Shown here one piece after another: positions 36,408 to 49,914 of a stretch of DNA of 64,000 nucleotides. Both the position numbers and the translations under genes were made by a program. Where the stretch lies: assembly GCF_000764305.2 (NCBI RefSeq), contig NW_025930752.1, positions 62,001 through 126,000 of the forward strand, read 5' to 3'. Below the pieces are notes generated by a model. That model was not told the origin of the DNA. It saw only the letters and a list, made by a program, of their open reading frames with translations, and did no database searches. Numbering within the stretch: position 1 is the stretch's first letter; every line of letters starts with the position of its first letter. The stretch comes from Hyalella azteca. Its lineage: Eukaryota; Arthropoda; Malacostraca; Amphipoda; Hyalellidae.

Positions 36408-36422
36408 TTGACTATACAGTAC

Positions 36423-36855
36423 ATTTAATAACTTGCCCATATTTTAGCTAAAATGCTGGTACAGCTTAGTTGTTTTCCTTGATTATAATTATTTTTAATC
36501 AATTGGTGCTTTTTTTAGTTACAATGAAACATTATGGAAGTGAATTTGTTCTTGTTTGTGTATATTCATGCATTTCAATGTGTTATATTGTTGTTGTACG
36601 TTATAAAAGATATTTACATCTAATACGAAATCGTTATAAGTGTACTTCTTAGACAACCATGAGCCAATACACAGTAAACCGGGAATTTCGAGCCAATACG
36701 CTGTGCTTACGTCAAGTTTATGACGTTTTCCTACATACGGCCATGCGGATGTACCGCCTTCGTCGTCCACTGTTCCCACGCTGCCGATAGGCAGGCTGCC
36801 TTCGTCACCGGGGCCCGGAGGTAACGGTGAACGTGACTACAGTGCCTCTGCCATC
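36423..36855. other. Non-coding, nothing recognised
   Basis: AT-rich, then more GC-rich toward the 22-bp minisatellite. No exon supported. Confidence 0.4.
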
Positions 36856-36965
36856 ACTTGAGCCAGCTGATGCCCTCACTTGAGCCAGTTGATGCCCTCA
36901 CTTGAGCCAGCTGATGCCCTCACTTGAGCCAGCTGATGCCCTCACTTGAGCCAGCTGATGCCCTC
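36856..36965. repeat. 22-bp minisatellite, 5 copies
   Basis: Unit acttgagccagctgatgccc plus tc, five copies with one c-to-t variant in copy 2. Not divisible by three. Confidence 0.95.
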
Positions 36966-39900
36966 AAAATGATGTTGCTTTCCACTTTCTTATAGTAATT
37001 GGCGCATCGACGGACGCTCAATGATATTGCTCAAATCGTCTGTTGAATGTCTTCTGAATCGAAACGTCTCGTGAATGTCGCAAGGGTAAACTGCATACAG
37101 ATATGTACGAGCCAATGCCCATACATGCATGAACTAAGAAAAAATGAAACATACAAAGAGCCACTGGCTAACACAAAGGATACGGAAAACCATGGGACGA
37201 TACTGAGCATAAAAACACAGCACAAAGGATGGCGTAACTGGCAGTTTTTGTGCGATGCGAGCTGTACATGTGCATTGCATGTGTGCTCTACCTTTAAGTA
37301 CTAAAAAACGCTCTTAAATATATTTGAACGAAGCGTGTATATAAGTCATAATTGAAAGTCTTTGCAGTGGTGCCGAAAGCAAAAGACGGTCAACGGCGCG
37401 AGAATAATTCTTTGGTCATCTTCAACTCCGCTATTAGTGAAAAATTCAAGTGACGTATATGAGCGACAAAAATAGTTGAGTTCATTTGCTTTACACTTCG
37501 ACGTATATGAGGCGAAAATATTGGTGGCCTCGTATTTTTTCAGGAGAAATAAACTTGAGATCATTAATAAAATATAGGTGAATTTTTAAAAGAGTTTTAA
37601 TCATTCCTACAGATAGAACATTTAGTTACCTTGCACGGCATTTCTCTTTATGTCACTAAATTTCCAAAAAGGCTTAGTATTCCCAAACATTTTAATTTAA
37701 ATTCGTGAACGCTCGTACCAAGAACTGAATGTCCAGTTAAATTATATTTCACCTATGACTTACATTATATTATATGCTTTAATTATTCGATCTGAAATGA
37801 ATTCCTGTATTATAAACGAACATCAAACGACGCGGAAACTAATTTTTCCAAGATTAATCCAAGGGTTGCCATGCCAACGCGAGCAGGATTATAAGTCAAC
37901 TTTGAAATGTATTCGACTTTGAGTTGCTCGATTCTGTGATTAAAATGGATACAAAGAAGCAATCCTTGGTATACTATAATATTCCAGAGCAATTTAATTT
38001 CCTTTTCAAATCTACAACTAACTTTGTGAATCAAACTGAACTATTTACATCAAAAGAGTAAAAATTTTCCTGGTAACGTCTGGACAAGGCAAACAAGAAA
38101 CATTCAACAGAACAGAATTTAAGCAATTTCTCGGCGACAGAATACAGTACAAATTGGTTAGAGTCTGCCTACAAATACATTTTAGAATTTTATTAATTTA
38201 TATTTAATAAATAATTGTAAGGGTTTTAAATAAGAAACGTAATAATACTCAAATTTATACTTAATTAAGGGAAAACCTATCTTTCAGGTCCAGGTTGTTC
38301 AATGAGATCTAGGTTACTAATTGCATACAGCGGAGTCGTGACGGAAGCTCTATAGTCTTTTTATTAGTGTATGCTGCTTAAGAGTTGATCGTCATCCGTA
38401 AATATGATCAAAATACTTGTGATGTGTATATTGCATTAATATGAATTATTTGTACATACTCGTACCGTATAATTGTGTGTAAATCAGCGATTAGTTTAGG
38501 CATTCTTCAAATTACTTTTTGTTTTATCGGCAGGAAAGTTCGAAGCTTGTACTAGAAACTTCGAGTCTTATTCCTGAAGCTTTTAACAGCGAAGGTAACT
38601 ATAGCGGACTTAAACTCCCTCTTGAAAGAAGAATGTGCTAGGATTGGGTTGAAGGACCATCATTTACCCTAATACGTACACGAACGCGCTGATACTAAAG
38701 GGTATAGGTGGGTGTTTGGTGCGAGCCCGCTGCATAATAATTATTGATGTTACCTTCAGTTAAGCAATTTAAAAGTATGAACAAAAAAAAAGTTGTGTAT
38801 CAAAACAAACAAATTTTTCATGGTTCACGCTAAGCTCTTCAATATCATATTTTCAATTAGGTAGAGAGTGTCTGACGTCATTTAGTGCACAGCTAATTAG
38901 AGAATTCATATTTGAATTCCATTCCTTATTAGGAGTAAGTATTTCGTTATTTGTTCGAAGATTTTAGCCTCAAACCGTTTTTATAAGCATTAGATAAATG
39001 AAAGTCTGGATAATTGGAAGAATTTGTTTCGTTAGCAATTGCCCTGAATTTACTGGTGGTCTCCTGAATTATTAGAGGTTACGAGAAACTCGTCTTTAAA
39101 AAAGCTGCATTGGAAATAGTTTGATAATAAAATCTGTTATTTATTGGTAAAAAATGCATAAAATATGGATAGAGAAATTTTTAAACTAATATATAATCAA
39201 GTTAATTGTTTAGTGTTTGACACGAATAGCTGATTGGATATCTGGCGAGTGGAATAAATCTATCGTGTAATCATAACAGAAAATTAAGGTTTATGGTTCT
39301 CATGCAATCACTGATGAATCTAACGCAAATACCGTTTGATCACAAACATTTTGATTTTTGCCTCCAAGTGCTCTTCAATCTAGTTTACAAGTAAACTTGA
39401 ATGAAGCTTCATGCTATCAATCCTCATCAACATGCAATCATCTGCTAATGAGTGGCTCAGTTAATGTATCTAGAATTACTAAACAGTGATCATCAATAGG
39501 CTATTATTGGCCGAGACCGAGAATCAGTCAGGCAAGAAATCTGCGCGCTTCTGGTGCGCTGCACAAACATTGCCTAATTATGATGGGCGTTGGGCGCTCG
39601 ACTGAAGGGGAGAAGAGCTCGATCGGAATTAGTAATCGCGGATTAAGCCCCCGTCTGTCGGCCTTACAACATACTACCTCGTAAAGTAGCAGCCACGGCT
39701 AATTGGAAAGGCCTTCTGCTCTCAGGAGACATCGGCAAGCGCCGCAGGTGCTGCGCTGGCCATTGTGTAGAGCTGAGCATCGGTACACCCTCACTTTTAT
39801 GTGAATTTTGAGCTTTTGAGTTTTTTTTCAATTTCTTTTGAGCAAAGAAATTTTGAGCTTTAAAGTAGAATCTTTTGATCATATTTAGAAATAGATTCAT

Positions 39901-41324
39901 CATCAAACAGGTATATAAAGGAAATAGCGATATTCCAGTTTTTCTACTCAAATAATAATTGATTACCTTGAAATTCATGTTGATATATTATCTAGGATGT
40001 GCTGTCAAGTGCGTACTGGGTGCCTCCCAGTCTGGTTATTTACGGCATGGCAAGACAAATGTGACCGAAATGCGACCCCATCCGCCTAAGAAAAGCCGAT
40101 TGTTGCATGTATAAAAACTAAGGATGGAAAAAAGTAGGATGTTGTCAAAATATAAAATAGCCCTAAGTTGGTATGAGATGCTAAACTATAACATCTGCAA
40201 CGTAATGCACATGTTTCATCTAGGCACATTTCAAAGCGTGGTTAAAGTCGATGTTTTCAACAGAATTTAATAGCTTGAGGTTTCTTTTCCGCCAAATTCA
40301 ACGATGATTCCTCCGTCATTCAAAGGTGTGGCGATAAAGTTTACGAAGAGAGAGGATCGGTCGGGCGATGGATTTTAATGTTTTATGATATTGAACGTCT
40401 TAAAACATTAACATCATAAAACATGGCAAAAGAAGGAGAGGGCCGATGATAACACGAAGACAGATGGTGTAAATCGAAATAATTTTGAACTAATTTCCGA
40501 TCCAAATCTTTACGCCTGTGTAACTCATACTAGATATACCGTTAAAACCAGAGTAGAAATAAACTACATTCACGCATTGAAATGATGTTAGCGCCAGAGC
40601 TCATTAGTGAGCAAAGCGGCTAGCCCATTAAACTGGCAGGAGGTGCCTGTTCTCCTTTCATTCTGAACGCTTTAGGAGGCCTGATCCTTCAGCCACTTTT
40701 GTACCTTGAAACATTTCTTCCGCTTCCAAAAGTCTTTACCGCCTGAGTAATTAACCATGTAGGTTAGAACAACAGCCTGAGAAGTGAACGATTATTCTAA
40801 AGGGTTGAAGTAGGGATCCCTTTTCAGAGTAGTAGTAGCGACTAACACAGCGTGTCATGACTATGTACAAGATTAAATTTTATTAAAATACTACTTGATG
40901 ACTTTTGACTACTAGTAATTTTCGATTGTAAGCTATCGATGATCAAGACAGATTAATTAATTATTATAATACTAAAATACTATTGCACTTTTTCCGTGCT
41001 ACTTCATAATGCTCATTTCATGTGTAGCTTTAGAAGCATAGCGACGTTAAAAATTACGTCGTATGTGACAAAGAAGCAAAAAGTCACCCTGTTTGTCGAC
41101 GAGAGTCCAAAACAATAAAAGTTTTATTCAAAATTATGCTGCGACTCAGACTTCTCTTGTTATTTAAGTTGCAGGCATGAAGATTTTTTATTTTCAAGCA
41201 GTTAATAAGACTCCTGCTAAACTTGAATGTTTTTTCGCTTCGATATTAAAGAATTAGTACATTGAACTTGCGTCAAAAACACAAAGCGGTTAACAGGAAT
41301 AATGCAGACATGAAAGTTAAATAG
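36966..41324. other. Non-coding, with one GC-richer patch
   Basis: AT-rich. The patch 39510-39790 is GC-richer and includes attagtaatcgcggattaag (about 39629-39648), which contains TAAT and GGATTA homeodomain-type cores; this suggests possible regulatory DNA only. An imperfect inverted repeat (gttttatgat near 40380, atcataaaac near 40420) is present. No exon supported. Confidence 0.4.
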
Positions 41325-41536
41325 AGTCACGAGAAATGTAGGCGTGACAGACATTTGTGAACGTACTAAAGACGTAAAGTCACGAAAGATGGAGGAGTGA
41401 CAGGCGATTGTGACCGTATTAAAGACGTAAAGTCACGAAAGATGGAGGCGTGACAGGCGATTGTGACGTATTAAAGACATGAAGTCACGAGAAATGTAGG
41501 CGTAACAGACAATTGTGACCGTATTATAGACGTAAA
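41325..41536. repeat. 53-bp minisatellite, 4 copies
   Basis: Units start at 41325, 41378, 41431 and 41483 (agtcacga...gacgtaa), spacing 53, 53 and 52 bp. Each unit contains several gtcac/gtgac elements in both orientations. Confidence 0.93.
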
Positions 41537-43124
41537 ATCAAAACACCACACAAACATCCGAGTGGCGTTAGTAAATATTCTTGATGACGCGTAGTCTCGA
41601 CCCTAGTTCCTAGTTATGAGTTCGACGATCGAAGGGATTGCGACAATTAGTCTGTTTATGTTCGAATAATCAATGGTAATCTGTCAATAATGTAATTATT
41701 CATGAATAATTATTGGTTGATATTTTTTACAGAATTTTTTGATAATTATATTACACATTGATATAAGGATACAAGGAATTGTCGGAATCGGGAATTACGT
41801 ATATATTACGGGAATTACGTTTATTATATGTACTAATATTGAGCTTAGAGATCATCTTTCAAACGATGTCTATTCAATTCCTATGATTAATTCTTTCATT
41901 CGCATATTTTTCGAATAAAAAAATTATTATTGAAGAAAATGTTATGTAACTAGATGACTTTTCGCATTTTAAAAGGCACAAAACACAAATAAATTAACGC
42001 CTGTTCAACATCGGCGGACATGAAATCGGACATGAAATCGGACATTAATTTCTATTTCAAATCATGCGTCATTTAATATCAGGGATTGATTTCGCATAAG
42101 TGTAAGTATTATTTATTTTTCAAAGACTTCGTTTCAAATTATTCAAAGATCCAAACTTGGGGATAAAAATATAGCGTAGAGCAAAAATTACTGTTTTCGA
42201 TTACAGTTTTGACATTCTCGAACGTGACATAGTGTTTCCAGAAAAACAAAAACGAGAAAATTGTTCAACCAGAAAATCACTTAACTTAAAAATGAGTATT
42301 GTGCGTACTTTTCTATTCTCGTATATAGAATGCGCGGCGCTTGAACAGGACGACAATCGTTCGTCACAATTTGGTTCCACAATAAGTCTTTGTTTAGCAG
42401 CCCACACCAATTTTATCCGAGCTTATTTCAGGGTTAAGTAAGACCGGAAGAAAGTAAAGATACAGAAGAAACATGCATGCCATTCTATATACATTTGGAG
42501 TGGTAGAAGTGAATTGATTTGCGATTTCATCTTTTTCACGGCAAAAAAGTGCGGTAATATAAATGATGTATTAATTATTTTAAGTTGAATTTAATCCGTT
42601 TTTCTCAAAATTAGTGAAGCTACTTGCTTCCTGCATTAATAAATCTTGACAAAGGTTGTTTGGAATTAGTTATTCAATATTTTTTTCCTGGAATTAAGAA
42701 CATGAAAATGTTATTACTTCTAGAATATTCCAAATTAAAAAGAAATACCCTACTTGACATTAAATACTATACAGAGGCCATATAAATCCAACCTTATTAG
42801 AATTGAAAATCCTCTCACGAGATAGAGTTTTCACGAGAAAATATCTCCATAGGAACTGTTTTACAAGTCGTTTCTCAAGGTCCTTGTTTACGGTTATGTG
42901 ATATATGAGCTTGTAATGATAATATAATGAGCTTGTACCAAATGATAATGTACCATCCATGGGCTTGTACCAAAAATAAATAATAATGAGCTTGTACCAT
43001 CCACAATCCGGATGAGAGTCCAATTAATTGTCATATTGTACGTTCTCGCACCACAGACAGAGAAGTGTCGCATGGAATGAAATTCGACACTTCTTTTCAT
43101 CGTCAAAATTTGAACTTGAGAATT
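41537..43124. other. Non-coding, short local repeats
   Basis: AT-rich. Around 42905-43000 gagcttgtacca or a close variant recurs four times at irregular spacing. No gene supported. Confidence 0.4.
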
Positions 43125-43286
43125 AACGCCCATATGTCATTTATTTACGAAAATACGATGTTTTCATCAAGCATTGTGAAGTATATCTCAATGTTATGAA
43201 CGTGAAGAATAAACGCCCATATGTCATTTATTTACGAAAATACGATGTTTTCGTCAAGAATTATGAAGTATATCTCAATGTTATGA
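43125..43286. repeat. 87-bp period direct duplication
   Basis: Copy at 43125-43199 (aacgcccatatgtcatttat...) is repeated from 43212 with about four differences over 75 bp; a 12-bp linker separates the copies. Confidence 0.9.
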
Positions 43287-44020
43287 TATATTTTACATAA
43301 ATCGTCGTGAGAGGACAATTTTGTCGTTCGATTGATGCCTAAACAGGAAATAATTGAATAATTTTTTCACGAAATTGAAAGATTGGAGTTGAATTTAATT
43401 ATGAATAAACATCAATTTAGTTTGATAAACAATTGATGTATAGAATTGTCTCGCATACTGTATGTTTCCAGCTTTGTCGGCTTTTCATACCTTCGTTTCT
43501 TCTTTTGTTTTTCTTAGTAAATTGTTTTTAGATTCGAAGATATGAAGATGACAGTACAAAGCTGAACTTAAGTTTATTTTGCTTACCCACGGCAAATTTT
43601 GACGAAACGGCAAAAGTTGCCATTTAGTCAAAGTTGTTGCCGGTAAAATTTATTAATTTTATCACGTATTGTCGAATAGAGTAGTAATAAATGTAATTCG
43701 TGATCCGCGAAAGACAAAAATGACTAAAATGGGCAAGCGATTTTTTATTCACTCTAATGACCTGCTGTTTTTAAATTTTTCATGTAGAGTTGAAATGAAT
43801 GTACACGATGATATCAATTATTATGTTCTTAATTTAAATAAATTATAAACATTGTCGTGCTTTAGCCGCTATTACAATTCAATCGGTTTTTAATAGCATA
43901 TTCTGTATAGTTTTAAAGCTGATAGGTAAAATAACTGCAAAATTATAAATTAAATTTACTCAATTATTTTATTTCGTTTAGCGAAAGTAGACCTTGTCTT
44001 CTGGTCAATTAGCTAATCGA
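43287..44020. other. Non-coding, nothing recognised
   Basis: AT-rich without a supportable feature. Confidence 0.45.
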
Positions 44021-44025
44021 GGTTA

Positions 44026-44735
44026 ATACCGTGTGTGCCGTCCATACACGTACTGTGTAGGCGGTCCATACAATTACTGTGTGTGCCGTCCATAAAAATA
44101 CCGTGGATGCCACCATACAAGTGCCGTGTATGCTGCTCATGCAAGTACTGTGTGTTCCGCCTATACAAGTAATGTGTGTGCCGCCTATACAAGTACTGTG
44201 TGTGCCGCCTATACAAGTACTGTGTGTGCCGCCTATACAAGTACTGTGTGTGCCGCCTATACAAGTACTGTGTGTGCCGCTCATACAAGTACTGCGTGTG
44301 CAACTCATACAAGTACTGTATGTGCCGCTCATACAAGTACTGTGTGTGCCGCCTATACAAGTACTGTGTGTGCTGTCCATACAAGTACCGTGTGTGCCAC
44401 TCATACAAGTACTGTGTGTGCCGTTCACACAAGTACTGTGTGTGCCGCCCATACAAGTACTGTGTGTGCCGTTCACACAAGTACTGTGTGTGCATCATAC
44501 AAGTACTGTGTGTGCCGCTCATACAAGTACTGTGTGTGCTGTCCATATAAGTACTGTGTGTGCCGCCCATACAAGTACTGTGTGTGCCGTTCACACAAGT
44601 ACTGTGTGTGCCGCTTATACAAGTACTGTGTGTGCTGCTCATACAAGCACTGTGTGTGCTGCCCATACAAATACTGTGTGTGCAACCCATAAAAATACCG
44701 TGGATGCCGCCCATAAAAATACCGCGTATGTTGCT
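44026..44735. repeat. 24-bp minisatellite, about 29 copies
   Basis: Unit tgtgtgtgccgcctatacaa plus gtac, the longest array in the window. The centre (about 44190-44280) is nearly identical from unit to unit and both edges are diverged (aaaaataccgtggatgcc types). One unit near 44490 is 22 bp, which breaks all reading frames. Frames of up to 252 codons on both strands (CVCRLYKY, THSTCIGG types) are artefacts of a unit divisible by three. Confidence 0.95.
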
Positions 44736-47700
44736 TTGAGTGTTGTGACATCCAGTCAAATAATATGTCACTTAATCGCCTAGAAGTTGATCTGTCAGAA
44801 GTTCTCTTTTATGACGAATAATAATACTGAAGCGAAAAAAGAACCGAAATGATTAGTCTCATTTATTTGCTAGTGATTGCAGTCGAAATTTGGTCGCAGC
44901 CATAACAATAATTACTCTTCAATTATACCTGCCTTGAATTTAAGTTCCGGGCTTGCACCCATATTAACTTTTGCCGCTGGCATCATAGGTAGATTTTTTC
45001 GTATCACATTTCACTGTAGGCGATGAAATGTTCACATTTAATAAAATGTCTGAGAATGACCCCTGCAAGTATGAATTCATTTTGCCGTAATCACCCACAG
45101 AAATTAAATTAATTGATTTGCATCTTCAAATTTATTTTCCATGATCACGTTGGACCGAAGAAACTTCTTAATTGAACAAAACTCAAAGATTTCATTCGCC
45201 TGTGAGGTCACAAATAACACAAAAAGTTGCAATGAGGCTGCAACATGGATAGTAATATTGACAATTCATACAATATCATTGCATTCATAATTGCGATAGG
45301 CTTTCTTGTTACGTTTAGAATCTGTAGGTTTCAAGAAAAAAGACGAAATGGATGCCATAAATCCAACAGCACTATATATATAGCCGTATCATAAACATAG
45401 ATTGTGCACAATGTGCAGTTAATTAGTTAATTACAGTATATCTCGATAGCCGTATCATGAACATAGATTGTGCGCAATGTGCAGTTAATTATATCTCAAT
45501 TTCTTGCACTACTGAGACGATTTATTTTACTGTGTCGTAATTCAACAAAACAAGGTTGCGTCGAAAAGTAAAACGGCTAAATTCTCAGCGATCACTTAAC
45601 AATTAACAACAATATTTACAAATTTGGCAGACAATTAAAAATATTGTTGGCAGAATTAAAAATTAAATTTGCCAGACAATATTTACAATTGGCAGACATT
45701 TAACAACAATATTTACAAATTTTCACTGAAACCTCCTTATCCATTTATACACGTCGACACTATTATATTCCACACTTTATGACAGTCAGAAATTCAGGAA
45801 GGCACTATTGTTGCAACGAAGTGCAAAGAAATATGTGCAATCTTTGATAGAAAAGCGAAAGAAATACGCGTACTATAGCAAATGCAGCCACAGTTCAAAA
45901 AATATACTTTGTTTTAATTAGCGCTTACTTAAGGGTAGCGCTTCGGCCTTTTGTCTAAGGTGAGCGTCTGGGTCATAGAAATTCTCTCATTTATTGACAA
46001 AAATTTCTGAAACTTCATACAATCATGCAAAATACTAATGCAAGCACATTGACTTTAAAGGATTTTTAGAAAATGAGAGAAAACGAGAAACTCAAATAGA
46101 ACTTAAAAAATCGTTTAAAAAGTTTCACACTCATACAGTTTAATAGCTAAAATTTTAGAAAAAAATAGTGTTATATGAGCATTATAAATGCCCATCGACT
46201 CCAGCACTCCTTTATTAAATTTCGTTTCTTCCATTTGTGAGGAATTTTTTATTTATTTTTCAACGCCTACTCAAAATCTTCAAGTTCAGCCCAATATTAT
46301 TTAAAAAGTATACATGTTTTTTGGTGTGTCCCGACTGTCCCATCGCATATTACTCATTATGAGAATAACACCATGGGTCCACGAATCATTTTTTTTGTTG
46401 GGTTAGAGTGATTAAAATTCTACAGACATGTTATTTTTAATAAATATTTGCATTATTGCTAAGAAATTGTACATGTTTTTAATAGTCAGAAGTGCCTCAC
46501 GTACAACCCAAGCCATGCAAATACATACGGTTTAATGCAATATGGAAGGGCCTTGTTCACAACTACAAAACGGGCTCAAAATGCAGTAATGCCAAATTGT
46601 TACGACTTCTGATCTGGACGCTCCTTTTAATCTAGTGGACCTAGGAAACTTGAGTCAACCAATGAGTAAAAATGTAAAGCATCTCCTCAAACTAATTATT
46701 TTCTAACTCATTTTAACTATAATTCATTAATATACGTCAAGTTCCGGTCTCTTCTAACCGCGCATGACAAATGGTGATGCGAACGCTCTCATGTGTCATC
46801 ACTACCAACTCCGTGAGATGCTTGATCAAACTTTCCGTCGAACTCCTCGAAGAAAGTTTCCGTATTTCGAGCTATCAATTTAGACTTCCATTTATAAGGG
46901 TCAGGTGGCAGGCTGCACAAAGTGACCGATACTCACTCACTACAGTAGCTTACTCTGCTGTTTTTTCGGCCTTCCAGGAAAAGGCTGGAAATGTTTGTGT
47001 ATGGTGGAAAATGTCACTCAAAGATTAGAAAAAGGATTCCTTGTTCTGGGAGCATTTTTTTCTTTTAGTGCCGGTTTATCGAAACTTATAGTTGCTGAGA
47101 GGCCGTGTGGCCGTGTGTTTGGAGAAATGTTTCTAGTTTTTAATGGTGTTTATGAGAACTGAAGAATTACTCATCCATTAATTTTAGTAAATTATTTTTC
47201 GACACTCAAGGAAAATTAGGTGGAATGCTTAGGTAACCAGACTAATTTCTCATGTAATTCCCAATTTTTAAAGGAAATTTTATAAGGTGGCCACGTACAA
47301 ATTTTAGCCAAGTCAAAAAATCGAAAACTCTACATTTTCAGGTGCTTTATTATGTATCGAGCAAAATCTTTCTCCAATAGCGAATGACATACATAAATAA
47401 ACTGAAACTAATTAGTGAAGCTAAAAATATTCCAAATAATAACGAAGATTTGAATGAATGGGGAATAAAAATGAAGTTATGTTTCAGATTGAGTTCCCTG
47501 GACGCAAAAACATTTCGTATTTTCCAGTAATTAGAATTGAAATGTATGGTTAACAATAATTATGTAAGAGGTTCTAATCTAATAACCAAAATAAATACTG
47601 ACTGGCAAAACCTCAATGATGAATGAATAACTATCAAATTACTTTTAGCTCAAACTTTGAACTGGATTTATTAATTAAATTCGTTTGGCTGAAAAATTGT

Positions 47701-49580
47701 TCACAAGGTAGCAAACATTCCGTCTTTCACACGCACACACGTGTATCCTAGTACGAGTCCGACGTACAAAAATCATAACAACAAGCAACTATACCGTAGG
47801 TCGCAGATGTGATTTTTGCAATGTTCTAAAGTATATCGTTGCATCTCCCTGGAGTTTAAACCCCCATATAAAAGGAAAACTTATAATTATTTACCTACAT
47901 AGCGAAAACGATGTGGCAATTTAACTTCGTTTAGCGAGCTTCTGGCACTAAATGGTATATCCCCGTCTATCATTCTGATGATTAGAAATTGCAATAAACT
48001 AAGGAGTTCAAAAGGATCGCTTTATCTATCTACAATATCTATATATCGCTTTATCTATGCGATAAAGATCTATAGTGAAATATAAAGAGGATAAGGTCCG
48101 GTCCATTGAAGAGCCCTATGACGACGCACGATTAAACAATTTCAGGCTGGTCCGCTCCAGCAGAGCTTCTTAACCAACAGGAGCAAGTGCTTCCCCATTC
48201 ACCAATATCCCCCTCAATCCCCGCGTGGGGTGAAACTTCCTTCACCATATTTTCGAAAGGTACAGCTAGGTCCAATATGGCTTGTAAATACTTTCTATTT
48301 CCAAACAGGCACACTGAGTTTCTTTATCAAGCTGTAATAGTTATATGTGGGTCACAAGATTTTTCTCTGCGTAAGCAATCTTTTTCAATATATTTGGACC
48401 CTCCTTCGCTTCTAGCCGCAAACGGGATATGACACTTGGTATTTTTTTTGTGTGTGGCCATCTGCTTAGCTTGAACGTCCACACTCTTGACCTCATTGAT
48501 GTCCAGCTGGCGTGGCAGTAGTGCACTTGAGGACACATGCGGCCTGGGGCGCAACCTTATCACCACGGCAACAGTAGAGTGGGTGACCAACCGCCATCGT
48601 CTACAAGCTATAATTATTCATTAGTGCCATCCATGGATGCCATCCACGCATCCGCCAACATTAGTGCCATCCACGCTATCGAGCAGCATCTTCGTCAGCC
48701 GGACTACCCGGTTTGTGCATCCGGTCGCGTGCGAGAAATATAAGTGAAATATACAGTATGTATAAGGCTTATTAAAAAATAAATGAAATTTCGAAACTTA
48801 ATACACGAAAACTTATTTCATCTATCACTCATGGAGTAAAAAATTTCGAGAAAAGAAAAGTGACCTTATGAGTTAATTCTTAGCACTCATTCGAATTCAA
48901 TTATTCAACCGTAAGTTAGTTGCTATCAGAGTCATATTGTTGAATGATAGGCTGCTTGGCTCCATTGACTTTACGTTGTGTAATTTACGTGAAGGATGTA
49001 TACCTCTATATGTATGTTAACTAATGAGAATTTCAGACACAACTATGTTCAAGGCTGGTCAAAATCTGAAAAGGATATGAAAAATCTGCTATTTATCAAA
49101 GTAAAATGAAATAAATTATGTGAATTTTCGTTCGGACAAATCATTGCCCTGACATGACATGATATATATCATTTATTAATATTTTGTCAGTTGATGACCA
49201 AAAACTGTTTACTGATTCATGTAGCAGAAGTACTGAAGATGACGAGCGCATTAGCTCTGCTGCTGTAAATGTATGCATTTTTGTTCAGCATTCCTGCTAT
49301 CTGCTATTTACATCTCCACGATTTTATAAGTTGTATATTGAGTTAAATTATCTGCATGGGGATTTCATCGTTTTATACTGCGTTATATTGACTTCTCGTT
49401 TTTCTAAGTGATAAAAGCTGAATGAATAGATGAATACTTATATATTTTCAAATATTATGAATGATGAAAAACTATTTAGCATTGATTGTAGACAGTTCAA
49501 CCTACTGGATGGCTAGTTCGAATATTTTATTTACATAAAACCGGTTACATTAATAAACCGATTAGCCCTTAGATGGCCGA
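44736..49580. other. Non-coding, one short duplication and an unidentified open patch
   Basis: A 46-bp sequence (atagccgtatcataaacata...) at 45380-45425 recurs at 45446-45491 with two differences. The region 48110-48740 is less AT-rich and open on both strands without recognisable protein. At about 49188-49270 an acceptor-like attttgtcag precedes a short open stretch (DDQKLFTDSCSRSTEDDER) followed by a donor-like gtatgc, a weak candidate small exon. Confidence 0.35.
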
Positions 49581-49800
49581 ATATTTTCTTTACAGCGACA
49601 TGGAAGAGATGGAGAGGATCTTTTCTTTACAGCGACATGGAAGAGATGGAGAGGATCTTTTCTTTACAACGACATGGAAGAGATGGAGAGGATCTTTTCT
49701 TTATCGCGAATGGAAGAGATGGAGAGGATCTTTTCTTTACAGCGACATGGAAGAGATGGAGAGGATCTGTTCTTTGGAGTGACATGAAAGAATTAAAAAG
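49581..49800. repeat. 37-bp minisatellite, 6 copies
   Basis: Unit atcttttctttacagcgaca plus tggaagagatggagagg, copies starting at 49581, 49618, 49655, 49692, 49728 and 49765. The fourth is 36 bp and the last is strongly diverged. The unit is not divisible by three, so frames shift from copy to copy. Confidence 0.95.
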
Positions 49801-49914
49801 CAGATTTAATAAACGCATCAACATTTGATGTCTTCCTTTGTTAGCTATCCTCGTTAGTCGCAAATTTAAAAATCTTGTCTTGCTGTGATGTGCACCTGAA
49901 CAATCAACGTCTTG

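Larger units (their letters stand above)
34483..36410 (+). mobile_element. Non-autonomous Penelope-like element (PLE)
   Basis: A 1928-bp insertion flanked by the 12-bp direct duplication actatacagtac (34471-34482 and 36411-36422). It has 218-bp inverted arms, 34519-34736 and 36190-36407, with only about four differences by eye. Each arm contains a hammerhead-like core. The leftmost 80 bp (from about 34479, acttatatcattagtctgct) recurs in direct orientation at 36024-36103. Between the arms lie an N-terminal PLE-like coding fragment, a 27-bp minisatellite and a GC-rich segment. No reverse transcriptase or GIY-YIG endonuclease is present. Inverted pseudo-LTRs with hammerhead motifs, partial tandem ends and a long, variable target duplication are known PLE traits. 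Confidence 0.8.

Noticed and set aside
44013..44783. Frames of 155-252 codons on both strands across the 24-bp array
   Set aside because: The unit is divisible by three and lacks stops in several frames; one 22-bp unit breaks every frame, so a coding role is not supported.
47860..47930. TATA-like tataaaagg near 47867
   Set aside because: The following ATG frame is only a few codons long and no splice model could be built.
48132..48743. Overlapping frames on both strands, up to 87 codons
   Set aside because: No recognisable motif and no consistent strand; not enough for a gene or pseudogene call.
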